Counted from the stretch's first letter, positions 19,317 through 28,774 are shown. The stretch is 64,000 nucleotides of DNA from Stappia sp. 28M-7 (GCF_014252955.1 NZ_JACMIA010000001.1:4650001-4714000), one strand, 5' to 3'. A program made the numbers and translations. Notes: a model not told the origin generated them from the letters alone.

Positions 19317-20167
19317 CGCCGATCGCCATTCCTGTCGAGCCGCTCGATCTGCGCAGGATGCACCAGGTCGATGGACGGACCGCCCGCCTGCCGCACCATG
19401 CCGCGCAGGCGAATAGCTGCCCCGTCAAGGGACGTGACGTCAAGCCCGGCATCCGCGAAGGCAGCCTTGCGCTCTGCGCTGATCGTCGCAGTGAAGTCGC
19501 GGCTCCAGCGGCCGCCGAAATTCAGGTAGACCATCGAGCGGGTCTCTCCGACAGATATCACCCGGCCCGCCACGAGAGTGTAGCGGCCGGTGCGCTCGGA
19601 CAGCGCTTCAGGATCATGCGCCGACCACACCCGCTCATGCGCCCACAGGCCGGCCTTGCGCTGGCGCGCTGCGGTCTCTTCCTTCAGAAGGTGGGCAAGA
19701 CAGTCGCGCCCGGCAAGCCTCGGCTCGACGACTGCCTGTCCCTGTCGCACCAGTTCGCGGGCAAGCCAGCGATCTCCGGGGGAAACCACCAAGTGGCCGG
19801 GGCGGCGCTGCCAGCGGTCCGTTTCCTTGCCCAGCGCCACGAACCGCACGCCCGCCGCACCGGTGTCGCCGGTTGCATCCGTACCCGCGATATCATCGAC
19901 GACCAGTGACACCAGCTCCGCCTGTCGCAGCAGGCCGCCGGTCGACGTCCGCCACACATGCGGTTCGCCCGGCTCGGCCCGTGCTTCCAACGTTTCCGTG
20001 GCCGCATCGTTCCTACAAGCCTCAGGAAGTCCGTTCTCGTCGGCATTCGCCGCAGGAACGCTTCCCCAGACGCTGACGCCAGCACCAAGCATCAAGGCGC
20101 AAACGACCGCTCCCACGCCGTGAGGCGCGGGCCATGCCGCCATTGCAGTGTCGCTGCGCATCGCCAT
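19313..20167 (-). CDS. Thermonuclease-like (SNase/OB-fold) exported protein
   Basis: 284 residues with a signal peptide (GVGAVVCALMLGAG...ANADENG). The middle has the SNase-type tail motif (ETAARQRKAGLWAHE) that in nucleases follows the active site, and the C-terminal ~90 residues form the extra OB-like domain found with these proteins in alphaproteobacteria (GRVISVGETRSMVYLNFGG). The usual catalytic Arg/Glu set of micrococcal nuclease is not obvious, so the enzyme may be inactive. It is translationally coupled to the M48 lipoprotein protease gene. Confidence 0.7.
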   Translation of the reverse strand: MAMRSDTAMAAWPAPHGVGAVVCALMLGAGVSVWGSVPAANADENGLPEACRNDAATETLEARAEPGEPHVWRTSTGGLLRQAELVSLVVDDIAGTDATGDTGAAGVRFVALGKETDRWQRRPGHLVVSPGDRWLARELVRQGQAVVEPRLAGRDCLAHLLKEETAARQRKAGLWAHERVWSAHDPEALSERTGRYTLVAGRVISVGETRSMVYLNFGGRWSRDFTATISAERKAAFADAGLDVTSLDGAAIRLRGMVRQAGGPSIDLVHPAQIERLDRNGDRR

Positions 20168-20260
20168 GATTGCGGGGCGTGTCTCCCGATGCTCGGTCCC
20201 GGTGCCGGACCGGATTCATCTTGCCGGAAATGGTGGCGGGAAAATGTCGCAGGCTCGCCC

Positions 20261-21586
20261 TCACGCCGCCAGCGCATCCTCCAGCGCACCGGACAGCTTG
20301 TCGACGATTTCGCCGATCTGGGCGTCTTCCAGGATGAACGGCGGTGCCAGCAGCACATGGTCCCCCTGCCGGCCATCGAGCGTCCCGCCCATCGGGTAGC
20401 AGACGAGGCCGCGCGCGAAGGCCGCCTTCTTCAGCACCGCGTTCAGCCGCCGCTCGGGCGAAAAGGGCGCCTTGCTCTCCCGGTCCTCGACCAGCTCGAG
20501 CCCCAGGAACAACCCGCGGCCGCGAATGTCGCCGACATGCGGATGCTGGCCGAACCGGTCGACAAGAGCGCCCATGAGCCGCTCGCCCATCTCGGCCGAC
20601 CGCGCGACGAGCCCCCGGTCGACCAGGGCACTGACCACAGCGTGGCCGGCGGCGGCCGCTGCCGGATGGCCGATATAGGTGTGTCCGTGCTGGAAGAAGC
20701 CCGAGCCCTCCTCGATGGCGCGGTAGATGCGCCCGCTCGCCAGCATCGCGCCGATCGGCTGGTAACCGGCACCGAGCCCCTTGGCGATGCACAGGATGTC
20801 CGGCGCCACCCCATCCGCGTCGCAGGCGAACAGATGCCCCGTGCGGCCCATGCCGCACATCACCTCGTCGAGGATGAGAAGCACGCCGTACCGGTCGCAG
20901 ATCTCGCGGATGCGGCGGAAGTAGCCCGGGACAGCAGGAACCGCGCCGAGCGTCGCGCCCACCACCGGTTCGGCGATGAAGGCTGCCACCGTCTCGGGAC
21001 CGCGGGCCAGGATCTCGGCCTCCAGCTCGTCGGCAACGCGCAAGCCGTAGGCCTCCTCGCTCTCGCCATCCTCCTGGCCGCGATAGGCGTAGCAGGGCGA
21101 GATATGCGACATGTCGACCAGCAGCGGCGCAAACGGCTCCCGGCGCCACATGTTGCCGCCGGCGGACAGCGCACCCAGCGTGTTGCCATGATAGCTCTGC
21201 CGGCGGGCGATGATACGCGCGCGCGACGGCTCGCCGTTCTCGATGTGGAACTGCCGCGCCAGCTTGATCGCCGCCTCGGTCGCCTCAGACCCGCCGGAGA
21301 CGAGATAGACCCGCTCCAGACCGGCCGGCGCATGGGCGATCAGCAGATCGGCGAGCTTCTCCGCCGGCTCGCTGGTGAAAAAGCCGGTATGGGCGAAGGC
21401 GATGGCATCGAGCTGCGCCTTGATCGCCTCGGTCACCTCCCGGTCGGAATGCCCGAGGCACGAGACCGCCGCCCCGCCCGAGGCGTCGAGATAGCGCTTG
21501 CCGGTCTCGTCGATGATGTAGCAACCGTCGCCGGCAACGGCGCGCGGCGGGCGCATGGCGGTATGGCGGGGGAAAATATGAGACAT
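20261..21586 (-). CDS. Class III (omega) aminotransferase, PLP-dependent
   Basis: 441 residues. Fold-type I features: GGSEATEAAIKLAR binds the cofactor phosphate, ILDEVMCGMGRTGHLFA holds the cofactor aspartate, and the Schiff-base lysine is in ILCIAKGLGAGY (about residue 269). The sequence type is that of beta-alanine/ornithine-like or diaminobutyrate-like transaminases; the true amino donor is not deducible. It has its own upstream gap, with the next gene on the same strand 129 bp away. Confidence 0.9.
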   Translation of the reverse strand: MSHIFPRHTAMRPPRAVAGDGCYIIDETGKRYLDASGGAAVSCLGHSDREVTEAIKAQLDAIAFAHTGFFTSEPAEKLADLLIAHAPAGLERVYLVSGGSEATEAAIKLARQFHIENGEPSRARIIARRQSYHGNTLGALSAGGNMWRREPFAPLLVDMSHISPCYAYRGQEDGESEEAYGLRVADELEAEILARGPETVAAFIAEPVVGATLGAVPAVPGYFRRIREICDRYGVLLILDEVMCGMGRTGHLFACDADGVAPDILCIAKGLGAGYQPIGAMLASGRIYRAIEEGSGFFQHGHTYIGHPAAAAAGHAVVSALVDRGLVARSAEMGERLMGALVDRFGQHPHVGDIRGRGLFLGLELVEDRESKAPFSPERRLNAVLKKAAFARGLVCYPMGGTLDGRQGDHVLLAPPFILEDAQIGEIVDKLSGALEDALAA

Positions 21587-21715
21587 GGCAAGGCGTTCCC
21601 GGCGGATCGATCCCGAATGCGGTCCGGCGCCATGGCCCGAACAGGCTCGGCCCGACCGCTTCACGACAATAGGAAGCCCGCGCCGCCTTGGCCAGCCATT
21701 CCAGTCACTGCCCAG

Positions 21716-22327
21716 TCACTGCGTTGCGTGGGTCGCCAATGCGTGATCCATCGCCTGTTCCAGCCGGTCGTTGCCCCAGAACAGCTCCCCGTCGGCACAG
21801 GTGACGCTCGGCGCGCCGAAGATGCCGAGTGCCTTGGCTTCCTCGACGCTGGCACGCAGGCGCGCCTTCGCCTCGTCGCCCGCCGACAGTTTCAGGATCT
21901 CATCGGCATTCGCCCCGGCGCGCGTGATCAGCGTCGCCAGCATCTTTTCGTCGTCGATCCGCCAGCCTTCGCCGAACTCGGCCAGATAGACGGCGCGCGA
22001 GAACAGCGGCACCAGATCCGGTGCCAGCGCGGTGGCAATCCGCGCGGCCTTGAGCCCGTTCTGCGGAAACGGGTCGGGCCGGACGAACGGCAGCCCGGAG
22101 GCGGAACAGATCCGCTCCAGATCGCGCCACATATAGGCGCCCTTCACAGGCAAGAGGTTGAAGGGCGATGTCGTCCACCCGGCCTCGGCGAAGATCGGTC
22201 CGAGCAGAAACGGCCGCCAGCGCAGCTCGACACCGCGTCGCTCCGCCAGATCCTCGATCCGCATGGCCGCCGGGTAGCTGTAGGTGGAGGCGAATTCGTA
22301 CCAGAACTGGACGACCGGACGGGGCAT
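21716..22327 (-). CDS. 2-hydroxychromene-2-carboxylate isomerase-like (DsbA-fold) protein
   Basis: 203 residues of the kappa-GST/DsbA superfamily: N-terminal WYEFASTYSYPAA (serine where thioredoxins have the redox cysteine), WRPFLLGPIFAEAGW, PFPQNGLKAAR and FGAPSVTCADGELFWGNDRL. These are hallmarks of HCCA isomerase/NahD-type enzymes, which use glutathione in aromatic degradation. Here there is no naphthalene-type pathway nearby, so the substrate is unknown. Confidence 0.88.
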   Translation of the reverse strand: MPRPVVQFWYEFASTYSYPAAMRIEDLAERRGVELRWRPFLLGPIFAEAGWTTSPFNLLPVKGAYMWRDLERICSASGLPFVRPDPFPQNGLKAARIATALAPDLVPLFSRAVYLAEFGEGWRIDDEKMLATLITRAGANADEILKLSAGDEAKARLRASVEEAKALGIFGAPSVTCADGELFWGNDRLEQAMDHALATHATQ

Positions 22328-22456
22328 GGCGACTTCCTCTCCTGAACGCGGCTGCGACCGGCAGCCGCACGCATGGGGCCCGCCCCTTGGACAGGATGGG
22401 CCGGATCGCTATAACCCCTCAACCGCCCCAGGAAGACAACCGCAAACGCAGGTTCG

Positions 22457-23335
22457 ATGACAGATACGCCCCCCTCGCCTGCGCCCTCCCCGGCTCCGCC
22501 CTCTGCCCGCAAGCAGACGGGTTTCGTCGCGCGGCTCGCAGGTGGAGAAACCCGAGCGCTTGCCCTTGCGGCGACCGGCTGCCTGATCGTCCTGTCGCTC
22601 TTCTTCCTGGCCTTTCCCGCCGTCGATATCGCCGCCTCGCGCCTCTTCCACGACCCGGCCGGCGGTTTCGTCCTGTCGCAGACCCCCTTCCTGCAGCGGC
22701 TGCGCGAACTCGGCCCCTTCCTGGTCAAGCTGATCGCCATCCTGTGCGTCGCGATCCTGCTGTGGCCCTTCGTCGTCGCGCCGCTGTCGCGGCGCCTGCC
22801 GCTGCGCGCACCGGTCTTCCTGTTGTCGACGCTGATCCTCGGCCCCGGCCTCCTGGTCAACGCGGTGCTGAAGAACAACTGGGGCCGCCCCCGGCCCAAT
22901 GCGGTGGACCTGTTCGGCGGCGATGCGCCCTATGTCCGCGTCTGGCAGATAACCAACCACTGCGACACCAACTGCTCTTTCGTGTCGGGCGAGGCCTCCT
23001 CCAGTCTCTGGCTGGTGACGCTAGCTTTCCTCGCGCCGCCGTCCTGGCGCCGCGCGATCCTCGCGGTCGTCCTGCCGCTCGCCGTGATCCTGTCGGCCAA
23101 CCGCGTCGCCTTCGGCGGCCATTTCCTCTCCGACACGCTGATTTCGTGGTGCCTGACGCTGCTGGTGATCCTCGGCGTGCATCATCTTCTCTGGCGCGTA
23201 CCTGGCGCGGAGGCGCGCGCCGCCCGCTGGCGCAGCGCCTATGACGGGGCCGCCGATGCGGTCCGTGCCCGCGCGGTCGGCCTGCGGCAGCGCCTTGCCG
23301 CCTCCCTGCGCGCTTTCGCCGCGATGATGCGCTAA
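22457..23335 (+). CDS. PAP2-family phosphatase, lipid A/lipid phosphatase-like
   Basis: 292 residues with about six membrane helices. The three PAP2 signatures are recognisable: KNNWGRPRP (K-x6-RP), NCSFVSGEASS (variant of PSGH, with Glu in place of His) and SANRVAFGGHFLSD (S/N-R-x5-H-x3-D). Such proteins remove phosphate from membrane lipids, including lipid A or undecaprenyl diphosphate. The N-terminus is Pro/Ser-rich and likely cytoplasmic. It begins a + strand group with the YdcF-like and PlsC-like genes. Confidence 0.88.
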   Translation: MTDTPPSPAPSPAPPSARKQTGFVARLAGGETRALALAATGCLIVLSLFFLAFPAVDIAASRLFHDPAGGFVLSQTPFLQRLRELGPFLVKLIAILCVAILLWPFVVAPLSRRLPLRAPVFLLSTLILGPGLLVNAVLKNNWGRPRPNAVDLFGGDAPYVRVWQITNHCDTNCSFVSGEASSSLWLVTLAFLAPPSWRRAILAVVLPLAVILSANRVAFGGHFLSDTLISWCLTLLVILGVHHLLWRVPGAEARAARWRSAYDGAADAVRARAVGLRQRLAASLRAFAAMMR

Positions 23336-23605
23336 GGCCAGCGGCAGGCGCCCTTTTGCGCCCTTGGCGACGCCGCGTTTCCAACATTTTGCTGCCGCGA
23401 AGCTCTGGCATGGAAAAATGTCGGCACCTGCCGGCGGAACTCCGCCCCCATCCCCGCACCCTCGCGTGCGCGCGGGGGTGGAAAATCCGGCCGGCTTGCG
23501 CCTTAGTTAGCCGAGAGACGCATGCAAGCGATTCGCCCTCTTGCATCCGCCCGCCAGGCGGATATCAGACCGCGTGAAAGGAAGGCCGAGGGGCAGGCTC
23601 AGCCG

Positions 23606-24289
23606 ATGAGTTCGCAGGACGATCAGCACACCGCGGCCGAGGGTACGGCCGGGGCCGACCGGTCCACGGCCGGGCGTTCCCGTTCGCGCGGACGACGGCT
23701 GTTGCGCATCCTGGTCTGCGGGTTCCTCGTCGCCGGTCTTGCCTTCTATGGCGGCTCCTTCCTGCGCTTTGCGGCCACCGTCGCCGGCTACCAGAACAAC
23801 GACGCGGCCCGCGCCGACGCGATCGTCGTGCTGACCGGCGGCAGCGAACGGGTCAAACACGCGCTGAACCTCCTGCAGGCCGGCAATGCCGAACGGCTGC
23901 TGATCTCCGGCGTGCATCCCGAGACCACCCCGAAACAGATCGTCAGTTCCACGGCCAGCGACCTGTCGCTGTTCTCCTGCTGCGTCGATCTCGACCGCAA
24001 TGCCAACAACACACTGGAAAACGCGTCCGAGACCGCGAAATGGGCCCGGGAAAACGGCTTTTCGCGCCTGCTGGTGGTCACCAGCGCCTATCACATGCCC
24101 CGCGCCCTGCTCGAGCTGAACTCGACCATGTCGGATCTGGACCTGGTGCCCGTGCCGGTACAGACGGCGGATCTCGCCTTCGACCGCTGGTACGAGGAGC
24201 CGCGCACAACGCTGCTGCTTGCCCGCGAGCACCTGAAATATCTGCTTGCCTGGGCGCGTATCGCGGTTATGGAAACGTCGGCGCCCTGA
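23606..24289 (+). CDS. YdcF family (DUF218) membrane protein
   Basis: 227 residues from the ATG following gaggggcag; upstream codons in frame look non-coding. A Arg-rich cytoplasmic tail is followed by one membrane helix (ILVCGFLVAGLAFYG) and the DUF218 fold: ADAIVVLTGGSERV, AERLLISGVHPET, NTLENASETAKWA and VVTSAYHMPRALLEL. YdcF-like proteins are linked to envelope and polysaccharide functions such as ElyC, but the reaction is not established. The PlsC-like gene follows in about 100 bp. Confidence 0.85.
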   Translation: MSSQDDQHTAAEGTAGADRSTAGRSRSRGRRLLRILVCGFLVAGLAFYGGSFLRFAATVAGYQNNDAARADAIVVLTGGSERVKHALNLLQAGNAERLLISGVHPETTPKQIVSSTASDLSLFSCCVDLDRNANNTLENASETAKWARENGFSRLLVVTSAYHMPRALLELNSTMSDLDLVPVPVQTADLAFDRWYEEPRTTLLLAREHLKYLLAWARIAVMETSAP

Positions 24290-24395
24290 CGGCACCGGCC
24301 TCGCGACTTGCCAGCGAAGCGGTCCGCGCGGCACCATGGCCGCAAGGTGCCCGTGTGCGGGCCCGGTCAGCCCGTCCCGCAACCGGTTGAGATCG

Positions 24396-25181
24396 ATGCT
24401 GCTTCTTCGCTCGCTTGTGTTCCAGGTCCTGTTCTACCTCAGCACCTTCGTCCTGATGATCCTCGGCTCGCCGGTCTTCCTGCTGCCGCGCCGCCTCGGC
24501 TGGCCGCTGGTGCCGTTCTGGGCAAGGGTCGAGCTGTTCCTGCTGAAATGGATCGTCGGCATGAAGGTCGAGTACCGCGGCCTGGAGAACATTCCGCAAG
24601 GGGGCTACATCGTCGCGGCCAAGCACCAGTCGGCTTGGGAGACCTTCGCCCTTTTGCCGCTCTTCCCCTCGCCCACCTACGTGCTGAAACGGGAGCTGCG
24701 CTACATCCCGATCTTCGGCTGGTACACGGCGAAATTCCGCCAGATCCCCGTGAACCGGGGCAAGCGCTCGGCCGCGCTTGCCGCCATGACGGAGCGTGCC
24801 CGCGAGGCCGTCGCCGAGAACCGCCAGATCCTGATATTTCCCGAAGGAACCCGCAGGGGTGCCGGCGAGGAGCCGCGCTACAAGTACGGCGTCGCCCATC
24901 TCTACCGCTCGCTCAGCGCACCGGTCCTGCCCGTCGCGCTGAACTCCGGCATCTTCTGGCCCCGCCGCGGCTGGTGCCTCTATCCTGGAACGGTGGTGGT
25001 GGAATTCCTGCCGCCGATCATGCCGGGCCTCGACATCGAGACGTTCCATGCCCGGCTCGTCGAGGAGGTGGAGACCGCCTCCGACCGGCTGATCGACGAG
25101 GCTGCAGCCGAGGCGCCGGCCTCTCCGGTCGTCCGCCGGGCGCAGCAGCGCCGCGCCGCACGCGGTCTTCAATCTGCGTGA
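24396..25181 (+). CDS. 1-acyl-sn-glycerol-3-phosphate acyltransferase-like protein (PlsC family)
   Basis: 261 residues with an N-terminal membrane segment and the acyltransferase blocks: KHQSAWETF (HX4D/E-type block I, Glu version common in alphaproteobacteria), KFRQIPVNRGKRSAAL, LIFPEGTRR (block III) and the hydrophobic VLPVALNSGIFWP (block IV). It is likely to add the second acyl chain in phosphatidic acid synthesis or to acylate a related lipid. It fits with the nearby PAP2 and YdcF-like genes as an envelope-lipid set. Confidence 0.9.
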   Translation: MLLLRSLVFQVLFYLSTFVLMILGSPVFLLPRRLGWPLVPFWARVELFLLKWIVGMKVEYRGLENIPQGGYIVAAKHQSAWETFALLPLFPSPTYVLKRELRYIPIFGWYTAKFRQIPVNRGKRSAALAAMTERAREAVAENRQILIFPEGTRRGAGEEPRYKYGVAHLYRSLSAPVLPVALNSGIFWPRRGWCLYPGTVVVEFLPPIMPGLDIETFHARLVEEVETASDRLIDEAAAEAPASPVVRRAQQRRAARGLQSA

Positions 25182-25188
25182 GGAATGA

Positions 25189-25650
25189 TCAGGGCCGGGT
25201 CGAAGCGCCGGAAGACGGCGGCACGCGCCAGCAGCCGGACTGGCGCCCGGCGATCAGCCAATAGACGAAACCGGCCATGAAGCCGGTCGCCGCGGCGATC
25301 AGCGTCCCCGGCCGGATGTCCGCATGCGGGCCTCCCGGCCCCTCGCCGGACCACCACAGGAAGGTGGCAATGGCGCCGCCTGCCGCCAGGTGGAAGACAA
25401 CCCCGCGCAGCCGCATCAGCTCTGCAATGGCGATCGCCACGAGCGCCGGCACGAAGGCCAGGCCGCCGATCACGCTCGCACCCACCAGCGACCAGCCGAA
25501 GGTCATGCCGACCACCACCGGATCTCCGGACGGATCCGCGAGCCCGCGCAGCAGGCCGAAGGCAACGAAGGCCGCCGCCGCCAGAAAGGCGAGGATCAGC
25601 CCCAGCACGATGCGGATGGACTGGGCCAGCAGCTGCCCGCCGTCGACCAT
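25189..25650 (-). CDS. Membrane protein of unknown function
   Basis: 153 residues with about four hydrophobic helices (RIVLGLILAFLAAAAFVAF, GASVIGGLAFVPALVAI, LAAGGAIATFLWW, GFMAGFVYWLIAG). I do not recognise a family. The stop is 7 bp from the end of the PlsC-like gene. It precedes rlmN on the same strand in no obvious coupling; rlmN ends 3 bp after its ATG side, in other words rlmN is read first and this gene directly follows it. Confidence 0.65.
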   Translation of the reverse strand: MVDGGQLLAQSIRIVLGLILAFLAAAAFVAFGLLRGLADPSGDPVVVGMTFGWSLVGASVIGGLAFVPALVAIAIAELMRLRGVVFHLAAGGAIATFLWWSGEGPGGPHADIRPGTLIAAATGFMAGFVYWLIAGRQSGCWRVPPSSGASTRP

Positions 25651-25653
25651 CGC

Positions 25654-26904
25654 CTAGCTCGCAGCCGCAGCGGTTTCCGCCGCTGCCCGGTCGCGGGCGC
25701 GCATGCGCTCGGATTCCGACTTGAGCTGGCCGCAGGCCGCGAAGATGTCGCGGCCGCGCGGCGTGCGGATCGGCGAGGCATAGCCCGCCCGGTTGACCAC
25801 CTCGGCAAAGGCCTCGATCTGCTCCCAGTCGGAGCATTCGTAGGGAGAGCCCGGCCAGGGATTGAACGGGATGAGGTTGATCTTCGCCGGAATGCCCTTG
25901 AGCAGGCGCACCAGTTCGCGCGCATCCGCAAGGCTGTCGTTGACGCCCTTCAGCATCACGTATTCGAACGTGATGCGGCGGGCATTGTTCAGCCCCGGAT
26001 AGGCCCGGCAGGCGCCCAGCAGCTCGGCGATGTTCCACTTCTTGTTGATCGGCACCAGCTCGTCGCGCAGCTCGTCGCGCACCGCGTGCAGCGAGATCGC
26101 CAGCATGCAGCCGATTTCCGCGCCGGTGCGCTCGATCATCGGCACCACGCCGGAGGTCGACAGGGTGATGCGGCGCTTCGACAGCGACAGGCCCTCGCCG
26201 TCCGAAGCGATCAGCAGCGCCTTCTTGACGTTGTCGAAGTTATAGAGCGGCTCGCCCATGCCCATCATCACGATGTTGGTGACCAGGCGCCCCTCGCTCG
26301 GCACGGCCGCTCCCGCGGGTGTCTCTCCCTTGGGGAAGTCGCCGAGCCGGTCGCGGGCGACCAGGATCTGGGCAAGGATCTCTTCCGCCGTCAGGTTGCG
26401 CACCAGGCGCTGCGTGCCCGTATGGCAGAAGGTGCAGGTCAGCGTGCAGCCGACCTGCGAGGACACGCAGAGCGTCCCGCGCCCCTCCTCGGGAATATAG
26501 ACGGTCTCGATCTCGACCGGACGGCCGGCTCCGCGCGGGGGGAAGCGGAACAGCCACTTGCGCGTGCCGTCGCTGGAGATCTGCTCAGACACCATCTCCG
26601 GGCGGCGGATGCTGAAGGCCTCGGCCATCTTCGCGCGAAGGTCCTTGGCGATGTTGGTCATGTCGGAAAAGTCCGACGCTCCGCGCACATAGAGCCAATG
26701 CCACAGCTGGGCGACGCGCATGCGCAGCTGCCGTTCGGGCACACCGATGCCGGCCAGCGCTTCGGCCAGCTCCGTGCGGTCGAGCCCGATCAGCACAGGC
26801 TTGTCTCCGGGCGCTTGCGCCACGGAAGGGACCTGCGCGGCCACGGAAGCTGCCGGGGCGTCCTCGGGCGTGCTGGTTGCGGTGTCGTGCTGCATCAGGC
26901 TCAT
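25654..26904 (-). CDS. rlmN: Dual-specificity 23S rRNA/tRNA methyltransferase RlmN
   Basis: Radical-SAM enzyme that makes 2-methyladenosine at A2503 of 23S rRNA and A37 of some tRNAs. At 416 residues it includes the cluster motif [11 protein letters not shown] (Cys-x3-Cys-x2-Cys), a [11 protein letters not shown]-binding motif, and the essential cysteine of the methylation mechanism near the end (FAACGQL). The N-terminus has a variable 40-residue extension. Start set at MSLMQHD; a longer frame into the gap is not conserved. The membrane-protein gene follows 3 bp downstream, so they likely share a transcript. Confidence 0.95.
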   Translation of the reverse strand: MSLMQHDTATSTPEDAPAASVAAQVPSVAQAPGDKPVLIGLDRTELAEALAGIGVPERQLRMRVAQLWHWLYVRGASDFSDMTNIAKDLRAKMAEAFSIRRPEMVSEQISSDGTRKWLFRFPPRGAGRPVEIETVYIPEEGRGTLCVSSQVGCTLTCTFCHTGTQRLVRNLTAEEILAQILVARDRLGDFPKGETPAGAAVPSEGRLVTNIVMMGMGEPLYNFDNVKKALLIASDGEGLSLSKRRITLSTSGVVPMIERTGAEIGCMLAISLHAVRDELRDELVPINKKWNIAELLGACRAYPGLNNARRITFEYVMLKGVNDSLADARELVRLLKGIPAKINLIPFNPWPGSPYECSDWEQIEAFAEVVNRAGYASPIRTPRGRDIFAACGQLKSESERMRARDRAAAETAAAAS

Positions 26905-27261
26905 GTCGTCGGTCCGTGATGACGTGGGTTTGCCGGGGCGCCCTGAAAGGATGCGGTCCGCCCGCCCTCTTCCGCAAACGCCGAAAAGGCGGCGCCGGTC
27001 TGGCTGCCGCCGGTGCTGTCCGGTCCTGATCTGCTTCCGCCCCATGCCGGAGCCGAAGACCGCAGTCCGGAAACGCCCGAACCGTCCCGCCCCTTAGCTA
27101 AGGGCGAGACGGTTCGTGTTTCGGGGGTCTTATACAGCAAGCCGGGCCGTTTGTGAGCCCCAAAGCGCATGCACCCCGCGCGGAGCGGGGTCGCTCCGGA
27201 GGGGTATGCTGGCTCGGAAGGGCCCGGCCACCGGCCGGACATCCTGGCTTGCTTGCAGGCG
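26905..27261. other. Gene-free stretch between ialB-like gene and rlmN
   Basis: 357 bp with GC-rich hairpins: CCCCGC-GCGGA-GCGGGG (27174-27190), GGCC-acc-GGCC (about 27227-27237), and the long inverted repeat at 27080-27114 described separately. Both minus-strand genes flank it, so it likely holds the ialB terminator and the rlmN promoter. Confidence 0.5.
27080..27114. repeat. 35-bp near-perfect inverted repeat (possible terminator)
   Basis: AACCGTC...CTTAG on the left pairs with CTAAG...GACGGTT on the right, with one mismatch and one bulged base and essentially no loop beyond the CTTAGCTAAG centre. It lies 148 bp downstream of the ialB-like stop and is not followed by a T run on either strand, so a factor-independent terminator is possible but not typical. 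Confidence 0.5.
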
Positions 27262-27771
27262 CTACTGGCAGGCCCTGTCCGCGGCGGTGACCGCAGCCGT
27301 GATGCCCGACAGGGAGAACTCGTAGGTGGTCTGCGTACCGCGCGCCGAAACGCCGGTAACGACCATGCCACGACCGGCCTTCATCGCGGCGACGAGCTGG
27401 CGCTCTTCGGTCGCGTTGGCCATCCAGGCGCCGTCGTTCTTCGTGAACATCGTGAACTTCTGGCCGTCCACGTCGACGGAAACCGACGACTGTTCCTTGA
27501 AGGCGTAACCGACGATCACGCTGGGCTCGTTGTTGACGTTCTCGCCAGGCCGGTTCGACACGAAGAAGAACACATCTCCGTGATTGCGATCGCTCGGCGA
27601 GAGCTTGGTCGGCTTGGACAAGGCATAGCACACCTTGCCCTTGGAACCGCCATAGGAGTAGGCGTCCCAATTATTGTGCTGACTGACAAGAGTCGGCGTC
27701 TGGGCATGCGCCGACGCGCCCGTGAGGACGAGTGCCAGAAGAGCCGGGAAGAGCGTTCTTGCTTGCATCAT
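27262..27771 (-). CDS. Invasion-associated locus B (IalB) family protein
   Basis: 169 residues with a signal peptide (FPALLALVLTGASAHAQ), so periplasmic. The IalB family (PF06776) is visible in the WDAYSYGGSKGKVCYALS start, the HGDVFFFVSNRPGENVNNEPSV block, and FTKNDGAWMANATEERQLVAAMKAG. The last residues form a cysteine pair with the early CYAL cysteine (RACQ). IalB was named for Bartonella, but the family is widespread in free-living alphaproteobacteria and the molecular role is unknown. An alternative start is one codon later. Confidence 0.88.
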   Translation of the reverse strand: MMQARTLFPALLALVLTGASAHAQTPTLVSQHNNWDAYSYGGSKGKVCYALSKPTKLSPSDRNHGDVFFFVSNRPGENVNNEPSVIVGYAFKEQSSVSVDVDGQKFTMFTKNDGAWMANATEERQLVAAMKAGRGMVVTGVSARGTQTTYEFSLSGITAAVTAADRACQ

Positions 27772-28162
27772 CTCCTAAACCGCTACTGCTAACTATCCGG
27801 AATGGATCGAATTTGCTGAGCAATCGTCACCTTGTCTTAAGGTTATCGCCCAGCAGGTTACGAAAGGGTTGATAAACTCGAAAAGCCGACAGGCAGCTTC
27901 GCAAACCCGCTACGATCACTGGATGGCGCACGCTGGCCGCACAAATCGGGCAAGAGTGTGACACTTTTGCCAAGCTGTCCTTACCCCTTCCGGGGATTGA
28001 CGAAACCGCCCTGCCCGGTCTGATGTTAGGAGGAGGCGTCCGGCCGGCATATGCACATCGACGCAATGCCCGACATCCGCTATTTGGACAGTAGCTATCG
28101 GAACCCCTGTCGCAGCACACAGACCCGGACGAAGAAAGACAGATGAGTCAGGCCAACCCGAC
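27772..28162. other. Divergent promoter region between ialB-like and ECF sigma genes
   Basis: 391 bp with no convincing gene on either strand. Its first 100 bp are AT-richer than the surroundings and hold a small hairpin (ACCTT-gtctt-AAGGT, 27829-27843). A 22-codon open frame from the ATG at 28143 overlaps the sigma factor start in another frame and could be a leader or chance. Promoters for both divergent genes must be here, but I could not pick a reliable one. Confidence 0.4.
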
Positions 28163-28774
28163 ATGTCGGATGCGTTTCGGCCGGATGCGGACGGGAGTAG
28201 CGTGCGCGTGACCGGCGACGACCGTTTCTCCCGGCTTATCGAGCGGGTTGCGCTAGACCGCGACCGCACGGCCTTTGCCGAGCTGTTCGATCATTTCGCG
28301 CCGCGCCTCAAGGCCTATCTGATGCGCCTGGGGTCGGAGGCCGCCACCGCCGAGGAACTCACCCAGGAGGTGATGATCACCCTCTGGCGCAAGGCGGGAC
28401 TTTTTGACGCAAGTCGCGCCACTGCCGCAACCTGGCTGTTCCGCATCGCCCGCAACCGGCGGATCGATTCCCTGCGCCGCGACCGCTCCGCCCTGCTCGA
28501 TCCCGAGGATCCGAGCCTGCGGCCGCCCGTGCCGGAAGACCAGGACGAGGAGCTCGATGCGCGCACCCGCGAGGACCGCGTGCGCGAAGCGATGAAGGAG
28601 CTTCCCGAGGAACAGGCGGACCTGATCCGTCGCGCCTTTTTCTCCGGCCTGTCGCACAGCCAGATCGCCGAGGAGACCGGCCTGCCGCTCGGCACCGTGA
28701 AGTCGCGCATCCGTCTCGCCTTCACGCGCCTGCGCCGCATCCTGGAAGCCGACGACGCAATCGATACGCAATGA
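28163..28774 (+). CDS. ECF-type RNA polymerase sigma factor
   Basis: 203 residues with sigma-2 (FDHFAPRLKAYLMRLG, TQEVMITLWRKA, ATWLFRIARNRRID) and sigma-4 (KELPEEQADLIRRAFFSGLSHSQIAEETGLPLGTVKSRIRLA) regions and none of sigma-1 or -3. It is most like the RpoE/ChrR-associated group. That group normally has its zinc anti-sigma factor next to it; here the following gene is opposite-strand parB after a terminator, so the anti-sigma is missing or elsewhere. A GTG at 28202 with a stronger ribosome site (gggag) is an alternative start. Confidence 0.88.
   Translation: MSDAFRPDADGSSVRVTGDDRFSRLIERVALDRDRTAFAELFDHFAPRLKAYLMRLGSEAATAEELTQEVMITLWRKAGLFDASRATAATWLFRIARNRRIDSLRRDRSALLDPEDPSLRPPVPEDQDEELDARTREDRVREAMKELPEEQADLIRRAFFSGLSHSQIAEETGLPLGTVKSRIRLAFTRLRRILEADDAIDTQ

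Noticed and set aside
28143-28211. 22-codon frame overlapping the sigma gene start
   Set aside because: Too short and without support; kept only as a remark.
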